Shown here: positions 22,983 through 37,300 of the stretch, piece after piece | How the letters are laid out: every line of letters starts with the position of its first letter | Numbering within the stretch: the first letter of the stretch is position 1 | Assembly (NCBI GenBank): GCA_009746045.1 | Contig: RPFO01000819.1 | Coordinates: 372,001 to 436,000 of the forward strand | Length of the DNA: 64,000 nt | Direction of reading: 5' to 3' | Origin: Mesostigma viride | Lineage: Eukaryota > Streptophyta > Mesostigmatophyceae > Mesostigmatales > Mesostigmataceae | Notes under the pieces: model-generated | Database searches by the model: none | What the model saw: the letters and a program-made list of their open reading frames with translations, nothing else | What the model was told of the DNA's origin: nothing | Program-made: the position numbers and the translations under genes

Positions 22983-25678
22983 TTCGCGGTACCAGCCGTA
23001 CCGTGAAAAGTGGGTGCACGGTGCGCGCACCCCTTGCGGAAGTGGCCATGGCGACTGCGTTTAGGCGAAACTAGCAATGTAAGGCTAGAGAAATGCCAAA
23101 AAAATGCTCGAATGTCGAATACGATGATTTAATGATGTTGGTTTGTGGCGGCAAGTAGCTGATTTACAATATCGCTGCTTTCTTTTACTGCCATCGGCAT
23201 GGGGGGTAAACTGCATTTTTTCGTCGCGCGGAATAAAATAGAATTCGTGATAGCGGCAGTAAATTCGCAGTTTTGGGGGGCTTTTTGACCGCGAAGGATG
23301 AATTCGTATCGGTAGCATTGAATTCCAAACCGAACTGGTGCTTTTTGCTACATTTTCGGCCGTTCTCGGTAAGTAATTCTTCAGGCCTCCGCAGTGCATG
23401 TCGGAACCTTCCATGGAAGAACGGCCGTTGTTGCGCGCCTGGGCGAGGGATCTGCGAGGGCAATGTATAGATTTGCCGCGAATGTTCTGTGCTATCAGTT
23501 CTTTCTTCTATTAGCTCATCGTTCGAAGTTTTTTTCGTTCTTTTTGGGCAGTTTCCGCCAGCTAGCTCGCCGTTGCTTGCCGTGGTGTTGTCGAATACCT
23601 GGCAGCTTTAGATTGTTTTCGTTGATGTCGTGGTCAAGGCCGCTTCAGTCGAAGCCTATTGCTTCTCGGAAGGTTTAAGGTATTTCATGAAACGTGTTCT
23701 GGCAAGGATGTTGTGCGTATGGAAGCTTCTAGTTGTGTGAGAGTGACGCACCCTCTCTTCGCAGCGGCATCACAGCGCTCATGCGCTGGAGGCCCGCCAA
23801 TGGTTTCTTTCCATTTTATCGTGCAGGGGAGGAAGTGTTTTATTGACGATCATGTTGGAGATATTGCATTTGTGTGACTGCATGTAGATAGCTGCCACCA
23901 TTGGTTTATTTGAGCTTTCCCTTGATATGATGATGTGAAAAGACTGCAATGTGCTGAGCCAACCATGGTTGACATGGTTGACTGCATGCAAGCTTTGTAT
24001 GCCATGATCTCCTTGGTTCCTTGCCCTCCATCGTTCCAGTTTGTTGCCCATCTCAGGTAGGGCAGTTAAGGAGTCGCTGCAGTGTTGATTAGCTTGGTTG
24101 GCATAAACCTTAACACTCTAACCTGGGAGAAACATAGAAAATGCTGATTAGGCATTTTAGTGCCATCATCATTATTGCTATTCACATGCTTATAAGTCTG
24201 GCCATGCTCGAGGGACGGTGAAGGGGTATGAGGTGTGTGGCCACCCATTTGTATTTCATAACATATTAAGCATGTATTTGATGCATGTTGGATGGCATGC
24301 AAAGTGTAATTGTGTTTACTTGGTTGCTGAGTGGTCCTTAGCGCCTTGTCAGGTGGTCGTCTAGGAAACCCATCAGTGCGTGCCACAGTGACCCCCGACC
24401 TTGAGCATGTGTCGTCATCAGTGAGCAAGAGTTAGAGGTGCTTTTGGTCATAGATTTGCTGAGTTCTTGGCATGAAGTTTACAAGGTAACCTTGGGTTGA
24501 GTATAGTGTATGCTCTCTTGGCATGTATGCCTAGCGATCGTGTTGCTATGCTTGCGCTGGCAAGGTTGGCCATGCCGAGGGCAGGTGAGGGCAGATGAGG
24601 TGCCTAGGCGTTTGCTTATGTTTTGTGATCGAGTAGGGCATGCTTTCAGGCTTTTTGGATGGAAAACATCATGCCTAAGTGGCCTTGTACAAAGAAAAAC
24701 CTTCTTTAGCGGTCGTGCGAGTGGCATCTGCCAAACGCAATAACTTGAGCTAGGGTTGTCCGATTGACCTCAAACTTGGACCGTGGCTTGGAACGCCCGT
24801 GCCGAAATTTAATAGTGCTTTTTGGCTTGATCTGACAAGTTTATGAATTGTTTTATTTTTTTAAGTGAAAAAAATCGCGTTTTTGGCGCCACGGGCTATT
24901 TTTTGAACGGCGGTGTCCATATGCCCCATGTAAGTTGCTGTTTGCGATGTCCCAGGACGTTATTACGTGGCTTGTGCTTTTTGGGTCAAACTGTTTTGTG
25001 GATTGGCTGGGGCATAACCAGCCCTAGTTAGCGTCTTTTGCTATTTATAGCGCATTATTGGCGTATATATGGGGGTAGTACCCCCAAGAAGTGCATGGAC
25101 AACTCACTAGAGATGTTATTTAGTGCCCCCAATCATAACTTAGCATTGTGCAAATGAATTTCAAGTGATATTAGCATATGGCAATTTTAAGGGTTTTGAG
25201 GTGCCACATCCCCTTAAAGAGAGGCGGGAATTGACTACACAAACAGGAAGGGATGGCAAAGACCCGCTAGATCAGATGCGCCTTTGGCAGGTATCGTGAA
25301 GTGGATGCAATAAACAATCGAAGCAGCAGCACGTCCAGGAACACGCATAATGATGGAGCCCCGATTCCGATGTGCCACGATGAGAAAAAGACTCGCGGCG
25401 CAGCACCAATGGCAGTCATCTCTATTGAATCCGTTTCGACTGTCAAATAGAGAAAGCTGCCAGAGGAAGAGGATGTTAACATGCTCTGGGAGGACTCTAC
25501 GAATCAGAGAGTCGCACGCAGGCATGATACCCTTTGCTTCTAGCCTGGGTAAGATTGGACAAGCAAACAACAGAACACGGGTTGTCAACCGAGGGCATTA
25601 ACAAAAAGGGCAACCAGCCAAGGCAATGACAGAGGGCCATAGCACAAGTCAATAACAGATGGCAATAACAGATGGCAA
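22983..25678. other. Intergenic stretch; no gene supported
   Basis: Located between the start of the disordered-protein gene and the stop of the TOR1-like gene, both on the minus strand. Open frames are short and without domains. The stretch 24740-25210 has A/T-rich, repeat-like texture. No tRNA or rRNA was recognised. Confidence 0.45.
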
Positions 25679-28600
25679 TCACATATGAATCAACCCAGCC
25701 GGTGGGATCCCAGCCTTCTCGTTCACTACGCGGCGCAACACGGGTCTCGACCCCTGTCTCATCCCCCCCCGGTCTCTTGCGCGCTTGCCATCGGTATGCG
25801 GCGCAAAAACGTACCCATCAGAAATCCCCCCTTGCACTCGTATCGGTAGACTCACCGCATCCCTGGCGCGCTTCCTGTGACCCCGCTGCAGCCATAAGTC
25901 GTGCAGCGACACGCGCCGACCGCCATCTGCATGCGTCGCCTCTACATCCCCCCCCTGGGGCGCACCCTTGTGCCCCTGGGCCCCCTCTCCACCCTGGCGA
26001 TTTGACGGCGGACGGATCCCCCTCCCATTCGACTCGCTGGCTGCAACGGCCGCGCTGCTAGCCCCCCTCCCAGAGGCCCTCTTCCGGTTGCCCGCGCCTT
26101 TGTTTGCGCTGACTCGGCCAGTGGACGCAGCTGCCCCCACGAGCCGGATGTCCGCGTTGTTTGTGCTGACTTGACCCCCAGAGACGGCCCCCGTGGGCTG
26201 GACAACTGGCATCCCCGCCAAGCCCCCCTGTCCATGCGCATCATGCCCCTTTGCTAGGGCGACGGTGAGGTGGACGTGTCCACCCTCCCCCCCTTGCTGC
26301 CACGTTCTTCTCCTCCTCTCCTCCTTTCCTTGCGCTGGTGGCAGCACATGGTCATCATGCTCAGGGTCCCCCAAGTGCGGCCGCGCTTTCGCCCCCCCCC
26401 TGCGCCAAGGCGGCTGGTCCCGTTCTTTGGTCGACAGCCGCGCGCCCCGGCCACCACCATGGAACAGCAACCCGGCTGTCCCTTCTGCTCGCTTCTCCGC
26501 CTCCCTTTCCGCATGTCTTTCGACTTCCCCTTCGGCTTCCCTGGCTGCGGCCGAGGGCCCACCGTGGCCCTCATGTCGCCTGCTCATGGCGCCGGCGGAT
26601 AGTGGCCGTCGCCGCGCCCGCCCTCGCTCTGGTGTCGGGCGCCGCGGCTCCAGATGTCGCGTCGCGATCGCCTCGCCCCCGGTATGCTGGACAGCCGTGT
26701 CTAGCGAGGGGCTCGCTGCACCATGGCCTGGTTGTAGGGGTCCACCGGATGGATGACTCGCTGGGTCGTGGCCGGGCTTGGCTGCCACTGCGTCTCCAGT
26801 AGAAACGAGGGTGCCCCGCGAAACGATGGCACCCGACGCAAGGATCGGCCGATCCCCCGACACAACGCCTCGTGAGGTGGCTGGCTCCGCCGCGGCGAGA
26901 TCCCCCCTGCTGACATCATACTGGGGGCCTTGCCCCACCGGTGACATCAGCGTCGCGTCATCCTCCCCGAACACCACCCCTGCCCAGCCGTTGACCATCA
27001 AGGAAGAAGAGGCTAAATTGCCGCCTGCATGGTTGGGGCCATGCGACAACCGGCGCACTTCCCCTGCGGCATGCAACAACCGCAGTACTTCCCTGACTGA
27101 TGGCTGCTGTGCCCCCGTGCCCGCCCCCATCCTCTCGTGGTGGACCGCCATGGTGGCAGCATCCAGGTGTTCACCACCTGTCCCGGTAGCCATGCTGCCA
27201 CCTGTACCCGCACCCTTTGCCCCATCGGCAACAGGTGTCCTTGGTACCCTCACCGCCCACACCTGGGACAGGGCACGGGGAGCCCTGCCATCGCCCTCTC
27301 GCAAAGCACTTTCTTGTAAAAAGCTCTCTGCGGGCGGCTCTCTGTGGGCACTGGTGGTGCCATACGCTGGCATGGAGGACCGTCGGCGCACGCTGCCCGC
27401 AGCAGGGCTGTGGCTGCGAAGTCTTCCGACCGAATGGGCCCGAGGGGGCGAGGCCTGGGCGCTGGCTTGCAAGGGTGATGGGAAACCATGCCCCATCTCA
27501 TGACCGCTGCCTAGACCGATGGTAACCCTCGTCGCGTGCCCCGGGTCAAGCTCAGTTTCAGATCCTGTGCCATGATCGGTGCTATGCCCCTCGTGCCGTG
27601 TGGCAGCTGGGGACACGTGGGGCAAGGGGTGGCCGTCCTCGTGGCTATCATGTATACTTGCATGGCCAAGGTTGTGGGCACTAACAGGAACATGGTTTTG
27701 GTAGATACGAGCATGCTTGTTGACCATACGGGCATGGTTGTGCTCGTCAACAGGAGCGTGGCTGTGCTCATCAACGTGAGTGTCCTGAGTGTCGTCACCA
27801 AGGAGAGCTGCCCTGGGCGTGGTGTGCCCGCTCCAAGCGTCTTCGGAATCCAACGTGCTTCTCTCGGGGGCTCTTGGTCGGGGCCGCAGTCGTGCGGCCA
27901 GGTCCAGGCCTTCTTGCGCTAGAGCTGTGACGGCGATGAATGAAACGGGCAGGTGGTGGCCGTTCGTCATGTGTCAGTGGCAATGCTAAGTGACGCAGAA
28001 ACAAGTAACCCAGAAGCCCAGTCCAACGTAGCAATTAGACTGTCTGTTAGAAAACCTTGATTCTGATAGAGAAACGGAAAACATCACACATTGGGATAAA
28101 GGCAAGCTTGCTACTACTATGTAAATATACTTGCCCTATGCAGTGATAAGGCTGGCTTGGGCATTGGGAAGGGTTTTTCAGTGATTGATATACTACAGGA
28201 CATTTATTCAGTAATTGATATGATATGTATAGCCCATCTCACACCCGTAATTTATCATTCTCAATGAATATCTACATAGGCAAGCTTGCTGGAATAGAGA
28301 CACTGTGCAATGACAGCGAGATGCCTTGCTCAGCCAATACATAGACGGTGTGCAATGAGTTGCAGAACCTTCGAACCAGAATACATGGAGGCCCCTAAAG
28401 AAAAGAAAAGGACAAGAAAGCTCAAGATTGAGAGGTCGCTAAAAGAAAGGAAAGAAGGAAAGGGATAGAGAGGTCGCTGAAGAAAGGAAAGAAGGAAAGG
28501 GACGAGAGAGAGGTCGCTAAAGAAAGCAAAAGGACCAGATAGAGGGGTCGCTAAAGAAAGGAAAGAAGGAAAGGGATGAGAGAGAGGTCACTAAAGAAAG

Positions 28601-31279
28601 CAAAAGGACCAGATAGAGGGGTCGCTACAGAAAGGAAAGAAGGAAAGGGATGAGAGAGAGGTCACTAAAGAAAGCAAAAGGACCAGATAGAGGGGTCGCT
28701 AAAGAAAGGAAAGAAGGAAAGGGATGAGAGAGAGGTCGCTAAAGAAAGCAAAAGGACCAGATAGAGGGGTCGCTAAAGAAAGGAAAGAAGGAAAGGGATG
28801 AGAGAGAGGTCGCTAAAGAAAGCAAAAGGACCAGATAGAGGGGTCGCTAAAGAAAGGAAAGAAGGAATGGGACGAGAGAGAGGTCACTAAAGAAAGCAAA
28901 AGGACCAGATAGAGGGGTCGCTAAAGAAAGGAAAGAAGGAAAGGGATGAGAGAGAGGTCACTAAAGAAAGCAAAAGGACCAGATAGAGGGGTCGCTAAAG
29001 AAAGGAAAGAAGGAAAGGGATGAGAGAGAGGTCGCTAAAGAAAGCAAAAGGACCAGATAGAGGGGTCGCTAAAGAAAGGAAAGAAGGAAAGGGATGAGAG
29101 AGAGGTCGCTAAAGAAAGCAAAAGGACCAGATAGAGGGGTCGCTAAAGAAAGGAAAGAAGGAAAGGGATGAGAGAGAGGTCACTAAAGAAAGCAAAAGGA
29201 CCAGATAGAGGGGTCGCTAAAGAAAGGAAAGAAGGAAAGGGATGAGAGAGAGGTCGCTAACGAAAGCAAAAGGACCAGATAGAGGGGTCGCTAAAGAAAG
29301 GAAAGAAGGAAAGGGATGAGAGAGAGGTCGCTAAAGAAAGCAAAAGGACCAGATAGAGGGGTCGCTAAAGAAAGGAAAGAAGGAATGGGACGAGAGAGAG
29401 GTCACTAAAGAAAGCAAAAGGACCAGATAGAGGGGTCGCTAAAGAAAGGAAAGAAGGAAAGGGACGAGAGATGGGTCACTAAAGAAAGCAAAAGGACCAG
29501 ATAGAGGGGTCGCTAAAGAAAGGAAAGAAGGAAAGGGATGAGAGAGAGGTCGCTAAAGAAAGCAAAAGGACCAGATAGAGGGGTCGCTAAAGAAAGGAAA
29601 GAAGGAAAGGGATGAGAGAGAGGTCGCTAAAGAAAGCAAAAGGACCAGATAGAGGGGTCGCTAAAGAAAGGAAAGAAGGAAAGGGATGAGAGAGAGGTCG
29701 CTAAAGAAAGCAAAAGGACCAGATAGAGGGGTCGCTAAAGAAAGGAAAGAAGGAAAGGGACGAGGAAGAGACGCAGCCCCTACCATCAGCAACTTTTATG
29801 TTGCAAACCGCTATGCTGGCTATACCTTTGATGCTCCTGCAAGGAGGCTCCCACTCTGTAAACGCGGTTAATGAAATTGATGGAGAATGAAACGGGGGCG
29901 TAAGGATAAACCCCAGAGGAAGGCCTTGCCAGCAGTCACAGAGGGATGCCACCGACGTGCATGGAAAAAAGAGCTACCCCGTTTACAAGCAAGGGGGCAT
30001 ATAGTAAAAAAGGCAGGAACTGAGCATGGTTGGTTCAGTCAGCAAGACAACGCACCGCGCATCTACGACCTAGGCTCCGCACGGGCTACCCTGCGCGCCC
30101 CCCCGGTGGACACGGCGTTCGTGGGAGGGTGTGAGTCTAGAACTCAAGCAAGAGCAACTGGGCACGTCTTTCTCTAGCCACCGTCTCCTCTAGCCACCGC
30201 GCCTCCACACCCAACGCACCCCGCACTGTCTGGACCTTGTCATAACGGGCGGTCGTGAGCGCCGCCTCCACGTCACCCTGCAGGGTGTTCCGAGGATGCA
30301 CCAGCAGTCAGTACAATGCAGAAGTCAATACGATGATGACAATACATGCAGGATATTTAAACATGCAACAGCCTGCTGCATGTTTCAAGTTAGATGCAGG
30401 AGCCAGAGGCGGTGGGGACGTGGACATGCGCGGCCGACTATCCATGGCTAGAGAATGCTCCTATGACACCATCATATACTAATATACTATAATATACTAA
30501 AATACTATAGTATACTATAACAAATAAGGTAATATACTATAATATATAAGGTAATGCTACTATGCCACTAAAATTACCCTCTATTACTGTCACCAGCAGG
30601 CTGCAGGAGATCATGGAAGTGAGCTCACCAGGAGAGCCTTGAGTGTGTCCGTGGACGCCATGGCGCTCGGGAATCCGGCAGGAATCTGGGCGCCCTCGCC
30701 GCCAGCTGTAACCACCAGCCCTTCCAGCACATCCCCCGAGTCTCGGATACAGAATGCCACAGCATCGGGCTGGGTGCTCGCATCGGTGACGGATGGAGGC
30801 TCTAGCACGCTAGTCAGCACGGCCGCCTTCATGAGGAGGAGGAGGGTGGACGCCGCATGCTCCCGCGACTGGTGGAAGAGGTGCGGCAGATGGAAAACAG
30901 GCCAGTCGAAATGGGGCCATCCAAACTATACATTCTCTACGTCATGTCCCTCAAAACGTGGTCATAGGTTTTGCACACTGAGCACATGCATGCAACCCTC
31001 TGCGTGCCATGGCTTTATAAAACGAAGGCTGACAGGAAAAAACAGGGGGACATCAGGTTCCCTAGGATCACCCAGACTTGCCTAAAACCCAGAAGAGGTT
31101 TAGCAATAATAACACAAGCTTAGGCCACTACCCAAAGACTTAAGTGGTACTGAAAAAGCCAAACAAACTGAGGGCTCATACACAGATGCTAACATATATA
31201 AGTGCAATTTTATTATACAGTACTATACTACTATGCTAATATATAGTACAACTATTATGCTAGTAGTAGTAGTAGTAGC

Positions 31280-31372
<93 letters not shown>

Positions 31373-34300
31373 GGTGGTGGTGGTGGTGGTGGTGGTGGTG
31401 GTGGTGGTGGTGGTGGTGGTGGTGGTGGTGGTGGTGGTGGTGGTGGTGTGTAGAAAGCCCACGTACTTGCCACATGACACCGTCCATGCCCACCAGGCAG
31501 TGCGCGACGATCGCTTCCACCGTGTGAGGCTCCAAGGCCTGCAACCGGTACATCCCCAACGGGGGTAGCATGATGCAGAGGAGGGCAGGTGAGGGGTGCG
31601 CCAGTAGGTAGGGGAAAACAGAACTCTCATGGATCTAGATTGAAGAGTTATCTTTATATTTAGACGATTACCCGTGATACGAGGACAAAACCGAGGCGGT
31701 GGTCTAAATAAGCGTACCAAGTTTACACTATTTGTGACAGGGGAGAGGGCGGTGTACGGAACCAATGGAAACAAATTTGAGGTCGCAATTTACATATCTA
31801 AATACAAACGAATGGGAAGCTTGCGCACACACATCCGTGGCAATAGCCAGCTGAGAGCGTGAGACCGATGCGGTAGAACCAAGGGATTCAAGAAAGTTCT
31901 TGCAGCTAACCTCAAGCAGAGGCGTTCTATTTATATCATGTATAGCACCCCACAAGACAGCCAGCATGCAAAATAAGCAGATAAATAAACAAAACCTTGC
32001 AACGCACTTGTGATATACTCTCCCCAAATGACCTGCTGCAAAACGAACACACAAACATACTTCAACGCAGCACGATTATGCCACGCAGGCCGCAGCACCT
32101 CCATTAGTATACGATGTGTGGCGCTGGGCCCAGTTAAAATGGCAAGGGACAATACACGAAGCCCCAGCTACAAGCTGCCCTTGGAGCCTTAACACAACCA
32201 GGTTTCCCTGCGAAGACATCATCCCAACAAAGCACAGCGTCCGTCTAGGATGGCAGCATTACCATGCCGTTGATCATAGAGGTTTAGGAATGTGAAACCC
32301 AATACACGCGCATGCACGTGAGACACACCAGACGTTTCGTAATATGAAACCCAGCACAAGCGGGCGCCGGTGACAAGACGTCCCGCGGCATGACACGCAG
32401 CACAAGCGCGTGGGGGGGAACGCGGCATGACACGCAGCACAAGCGCGTGGGGGGGAACGCGGCATGACACGCAGCACAAGCGCGTGGGGGGGCATGACAC
32501 GCAGCACAAGCGCGTGAGCGTGAAACCCGGCACAAGCGCGGGGGGGCATGAAACCCGGCACAAGCGCGCGCCTGAGACAAGATGACCCGCGACATGAAAC
32601 CCAGCACAAGCGCATGGGGGGAGACACATGAGACGTTTTCGTGATATAAAACCCGGCACAAGCACGCGCACCTGGAAGCCGAGCAGCTCGATCGTGCACT
32701 CCAGGGGGAGGAAGAACTCCCACGTCCGCGAGGGCGATAGGCTGCCTCCGACTGCGGCCGCCCAGCCGCACAGAGTGAACCACAGGGACCATGAACGCCG
32801 TTCATCAACATACGGGATGCGTCAGCACAAGCTGTGAGACCTCCGTGTATCGCGCTTGTTGTTTGTTTCTGCCTATTACATAAGCGATGACAACCTGAAG
32901 CTAGCCCTGAAGGCCGACAAATACAGGCGGTTGAGAAAAAAAAAGGGGGGTGAAAGGCACTCACGCTGGCCGTTCAAAGGACTTGTATCGGACAATTATT
33001 CGAAAGAAGGAAGAAAGAAGCGGGCGGAACGTGGCCATCCCATCTCAATCCAAACATACTTGACCTGTACCAAGCAGGCACGCACCCATCAGCTTGAGGA
33101 AGCGGTCCATGAACAGGCGGGCGGTGGCGGCGCCGATCTCACGGTGGGGTGGGCAGTGCTCCAGCACCTGGAGCCAACGAGCATGAGGCCGGGGAATGGG
33201 GGGTGGGGTGGGGTGGGGGTGGGGATGGGGAGTTGTTTGTAGGGCAAGAGCAAGAAAAGGAAGCACCTCTCGATGATCTCCAGTCAGCAACGGTCCGTAT
33301 GCAATTGAGTTGAAATGAAAAATGCATGTGAGAATGCCAGCGCACTTTCGGCCCGAGGTGAGAGGACAGGCCACTCACCTCGGCAGGAAAACAGTAGGGA
33401 GCTATCATGGAGACAATACAAACAAGAAAAGCCGTAGCCATTAAAAAAATTAAGAAAACAAGCCCAGAAGTAGTTTCATAATCGCTGTCATTGACATTGC
33501 ACCAGCAACCTCGTAAGAGCCTTTCTTACTGCCTGCTATGGGACGGAAGCCCCTTGCCGATCTTCTTCCCTACGGTGACAAGTGTGGGAATGGCAAGCTT
33601 CTCATAGCACACCATAGCATCGCTCCTCTCTCTAGACCCTCCATCTGGCCAGGGAGATATTCACCCTGAACTCAAAACCCTGCACCCTAAGCAGGACCTC
33701 ACCGCGGCGGCGCAGCGGCACCCCGCTCGCTGCACCTGCGCGTTGCCCGACCCGCCAACCGACTTGAGCAGCGGGGCGAGCATGTTCTGGGAGCAACAGC
33801 GAGGGGACGTGGCAGAGTTGTGGGGATGTAAAACAGGATGGAAAAGCAGGATGGATTTGTGGCGGGATTGTGGGCGGCATTATTGGCGGAGTCCGTGGCG
33901 GGATCGCGTTCGAACCAGGTGCGAATCGGAAGTGGTGGTGGTATATGTTGGGATAATAAACACGCATCGACAACTGCAGGTTGGGACAAAGCAGCCGAAG
34001 TTACATGAGGCAAAGCATGAAGCCTGATCTAGGAAAGTGTGCAGCCCTGTCGGGCCATCGATTGGTGTGATGAAGTTCACGGGTGCTTGTTAGCGCTTCC
34101 TTGTGAGGCTGCGTCTTACCTGCCTGAATCCAGTGGAGGCACACAGTAAACTGCACAGTAAGCCTTTGCGCGCCAGTATTTTCATCAAGCAAGAAGCTCA
34201 TTTGTACTCTGCAATTGTAAATGAATAAATAACACTAATGACACACTATTATACTAGTCATTGGTACAAACTGGCAGTGCCGCGTCGGGCTTGAAGCCAG

Positions 34301-37300
34301 CCACTACGGCGCACCTTGAAGATCCAGGATGGTTGGGGGGCGTCCGTTTCCCGATGGGAGGTGCCTGCCGCCATTACCGCGGAAACCGCGACCTGACCCA
34401 ATGTAGCAACACGAGGATTAGGAGGGGAGGCAAAAGTGTGGGGCAGAAGCTAAAAGGGTGGGTCAGAGCAGAGGGCGGGCCAAGCGTGGCTCACAGACAC
34501 TCCACCGAAGGAGCGTGGGGCAGAAGACACAACGATGCGCCCTCGGATCCTTGTCTATCGGAGCACGAGGCGGGCCTACCCAAGGAACAGGGGCATACAA
34601 GGCGGGCCAAGCATGGCTTTAAAGCGATCCTCAGAAAGTGTGGCCTCACCGGCGTGACTGACAGCATAGGAGCTACAGAAACATGACAAAGTGTGCATCT
34701 GATGGGCACGACAACGACTTGAAATATTTGGTTCAGCATGTGCGTCGCGCAGCCGGGTGTTTTATCGGCAAACAGTTGGTCAACCCTGCTCTGACACACA
34801 GTCGCTAAAGATGTGCCCAATGAAATGAGATGTTAAGGGTGAGGTGGTAGTCCTTGCGTGGATCATGGCCATGCCCAGACTTGGCCTCCTGGCCCCGTGC
34901 CCAGGTGCATGCTCCATCTTCCCTTCACACGCGACCACCTTTGACAGCCCAAAGCTCCTTCAAGGCAAGCCAACGACAACCCTTGGTAAGTACACTTACA
35001 TCGTCGTCAGAAAGCAACAAACGTGAAAATGCTAGCTGCCCAAATCTGAGATTCCGCGGAACACAGAAAGTAAGAAAGCCTAGAAGCTACCAGCAAGGAA
35101 TCGAACATAGGACCTTTGGCATGATTTCGCGGCTGTGTGAGTCTCCCGGTCCGAAGGCATCTCACTTAACGTTTCGAAACAGCCCAACTGCGAAAAGCCT
35201 CTTTACCGGAGAGGGGTGCCAATATGTCCGATATTGCTGAATCTATAGAAGATGACTTGGTAAGTACACTTACCGCATAATAAAACTCTATAACCCCTAT
35301 CGCATGATTATAATCACCGCCCTCACATTGGTCATCGTTGCCACCAGCATTACTTTTTCCTCCCCTTGGTCACTATAACCCCAATCGCTTGATTAATATC
35401 TCACCCTCACCTTAATCGTACTCAACACCAGGCACTACCACCACCAGCTCATCCCCTTGGTCACTATAACCCTTACCGCTTCATAATCACCTATAACCCC
35501 CATTGCATAACCATCTCACTCTCACCTTGGTCATCGTCGCCACCAGCGCAACCAGCTCCTCGCTGCAGACCGACGCCGTGTCCGGGAGCTGCTGCACCAC
35601 CGCGCCCATCAGCTAACGCATCAGATGCAGGCCATCATGGCAACCGCGAGGACAGCAGGGAAGTGGGGTGGGGCAAGGTTGACAAAGACGGGAGGGTGGA
35701 GAGGGGAAGATGCGTCAGATATGTGTGTTCAAGGAGGATGGGGGGCGCAGCGGCCCGCACGGTACCACCATGCAGTGCTTCTAACCACTGACAAAAGTCC
35801 ATGCATACTATGAAGGTGGCCCTGACGTCGGGGACCATGATACCACCAGGGCAGAAGGGGTGGAGGAGTGAGGATTGATGCTGCAAGATGCAAGCATCTA
35901 ACAGAACTGCAAGGCATTCTGAAAGGTTGTTCAGCACGGCCAACCAACACGACCTGCCCTTGCGCCCACCTAGGCGCCATGCCACCATTAACACAGGTTC
36001 ATGAATCTTCAGCATCCGCTCCATTGTGCTGCTCCGACAAACTCCTGCGTGCTCACGTGAACCGTTCTCGTTCTCCCGTCCACCCCAATCAGGACCACGC
36101 ACTCACCAGTGTCAGTATCAGAACCGATCCTGTGCCACACCCAATACATCACCGCAAAACACGTCCTTTCCTCCCGGCCACTCACTGTGGCGCACACGAC
36201 TCGAAGCGACGAGAACCCGTGGTAGCGTGCGAGGTAGCCCAGCAGCCGTAGGCGCTCGCGCCGCCCTCGCGGTGAGGCGCTGGCCAGTCCTGCGGGACAA
36301 TAGGTGCGGGACAGGTGGCGCGGGACAGGTGGCGCGGCCGATGAGGGGCACACAAAAGCGAGAGAGACGGGTGTGATCCGCTGGCCACTGTCGAGGGCCT
36401 TCGTCGGTGGCCCCTGCTTGGGTGTGTGCTGGCCAGGGGTGAAACTAGTTTCAGCAGTACTGGCACCCTCGCAGTCGCCGCGGACACACAAAGGAGAGGA
36501 AGGGGGGAAGGGGGAGGGGATAGGGGATGGGGGGGGGGGGGGGGGGCGGAAGGGGGCAGGCGTGGCTCCTGGGTGCTCTCATGGAGGTGTTGGCCAGGCC
36601 CCTGCAGATGTGCGGCTTGGGGCACGCAGATGTCTTTGATTCACTTACTCGATCGCTCGTTCATTGGCTCCCTTGCCGGCGTTGGATGTCAAACTGCTGA
36701 CGATATATCTGAAGCCTCTGCTGACTACGCATGCTTCCACTTCAAATGTGATTCATTACCGGTGCATTAATGCAGCACTAGTTTGCTGTAATACAAGGCA
36801 TCGACGCGTCAAGCATGCCACGCCAGACCCCCCTCTCAATAGGGGATGCCTTCTGTTGAGAGCATCTTTCAGGAATGCACAATTGCATTATCGACCAAAA
36901 AAGAGTAAGGGATAATGGAATCGCCATAGTGCTATGCAGATAATAGATATGAAGCTATATATATTGTTTACTAACGCAGCAACCTGTTCTTCACACATGT
37001 TTAGTAGTCGTGCCTGAGCGGATTGGAGGGAGCCGAAGCAACGGTTGTGTGCACATACCAGCGACGCATTCCCGAACTGCTGCTGGCAGCTGGGAGGCAG
37101 GCAGACACTGTGCGAGGCTCCGCCCTTGTTCAGCGGCTTGTTTCTGGACAAAATGGAGGACACGAACCCGCACAGAACGGACTAAGTGATTTGTTTGCCG
37201 GTACGAGTGCGTGCTGCCGTTCCCTACTCCTTTCCGCTTGCTTGAGGAACATGGTATGGCAATTATGGGAATATTCGGGAACTATTACCGTCAAATCCTT

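Noticed and set aside
30135-30219. Extension of the TOR1-like exon 30277-30220 to the stop near 30137
   Set aside because: The donor GTGCGT at 30219 joined to the acceptor before 27924 restores the conserved D-K-V-x-x-V-R helix continuation and keeps the 748-codon exon in frame.
31223-31774. Poly-Thr, poly-Pro, poly-Leu, poly-His and poly-Val frames
   Set aside because: They are translations of the TAG/TGG microsatellite inside a TOR1-like intron. Only the short segment 31467-31538 is a real exon.
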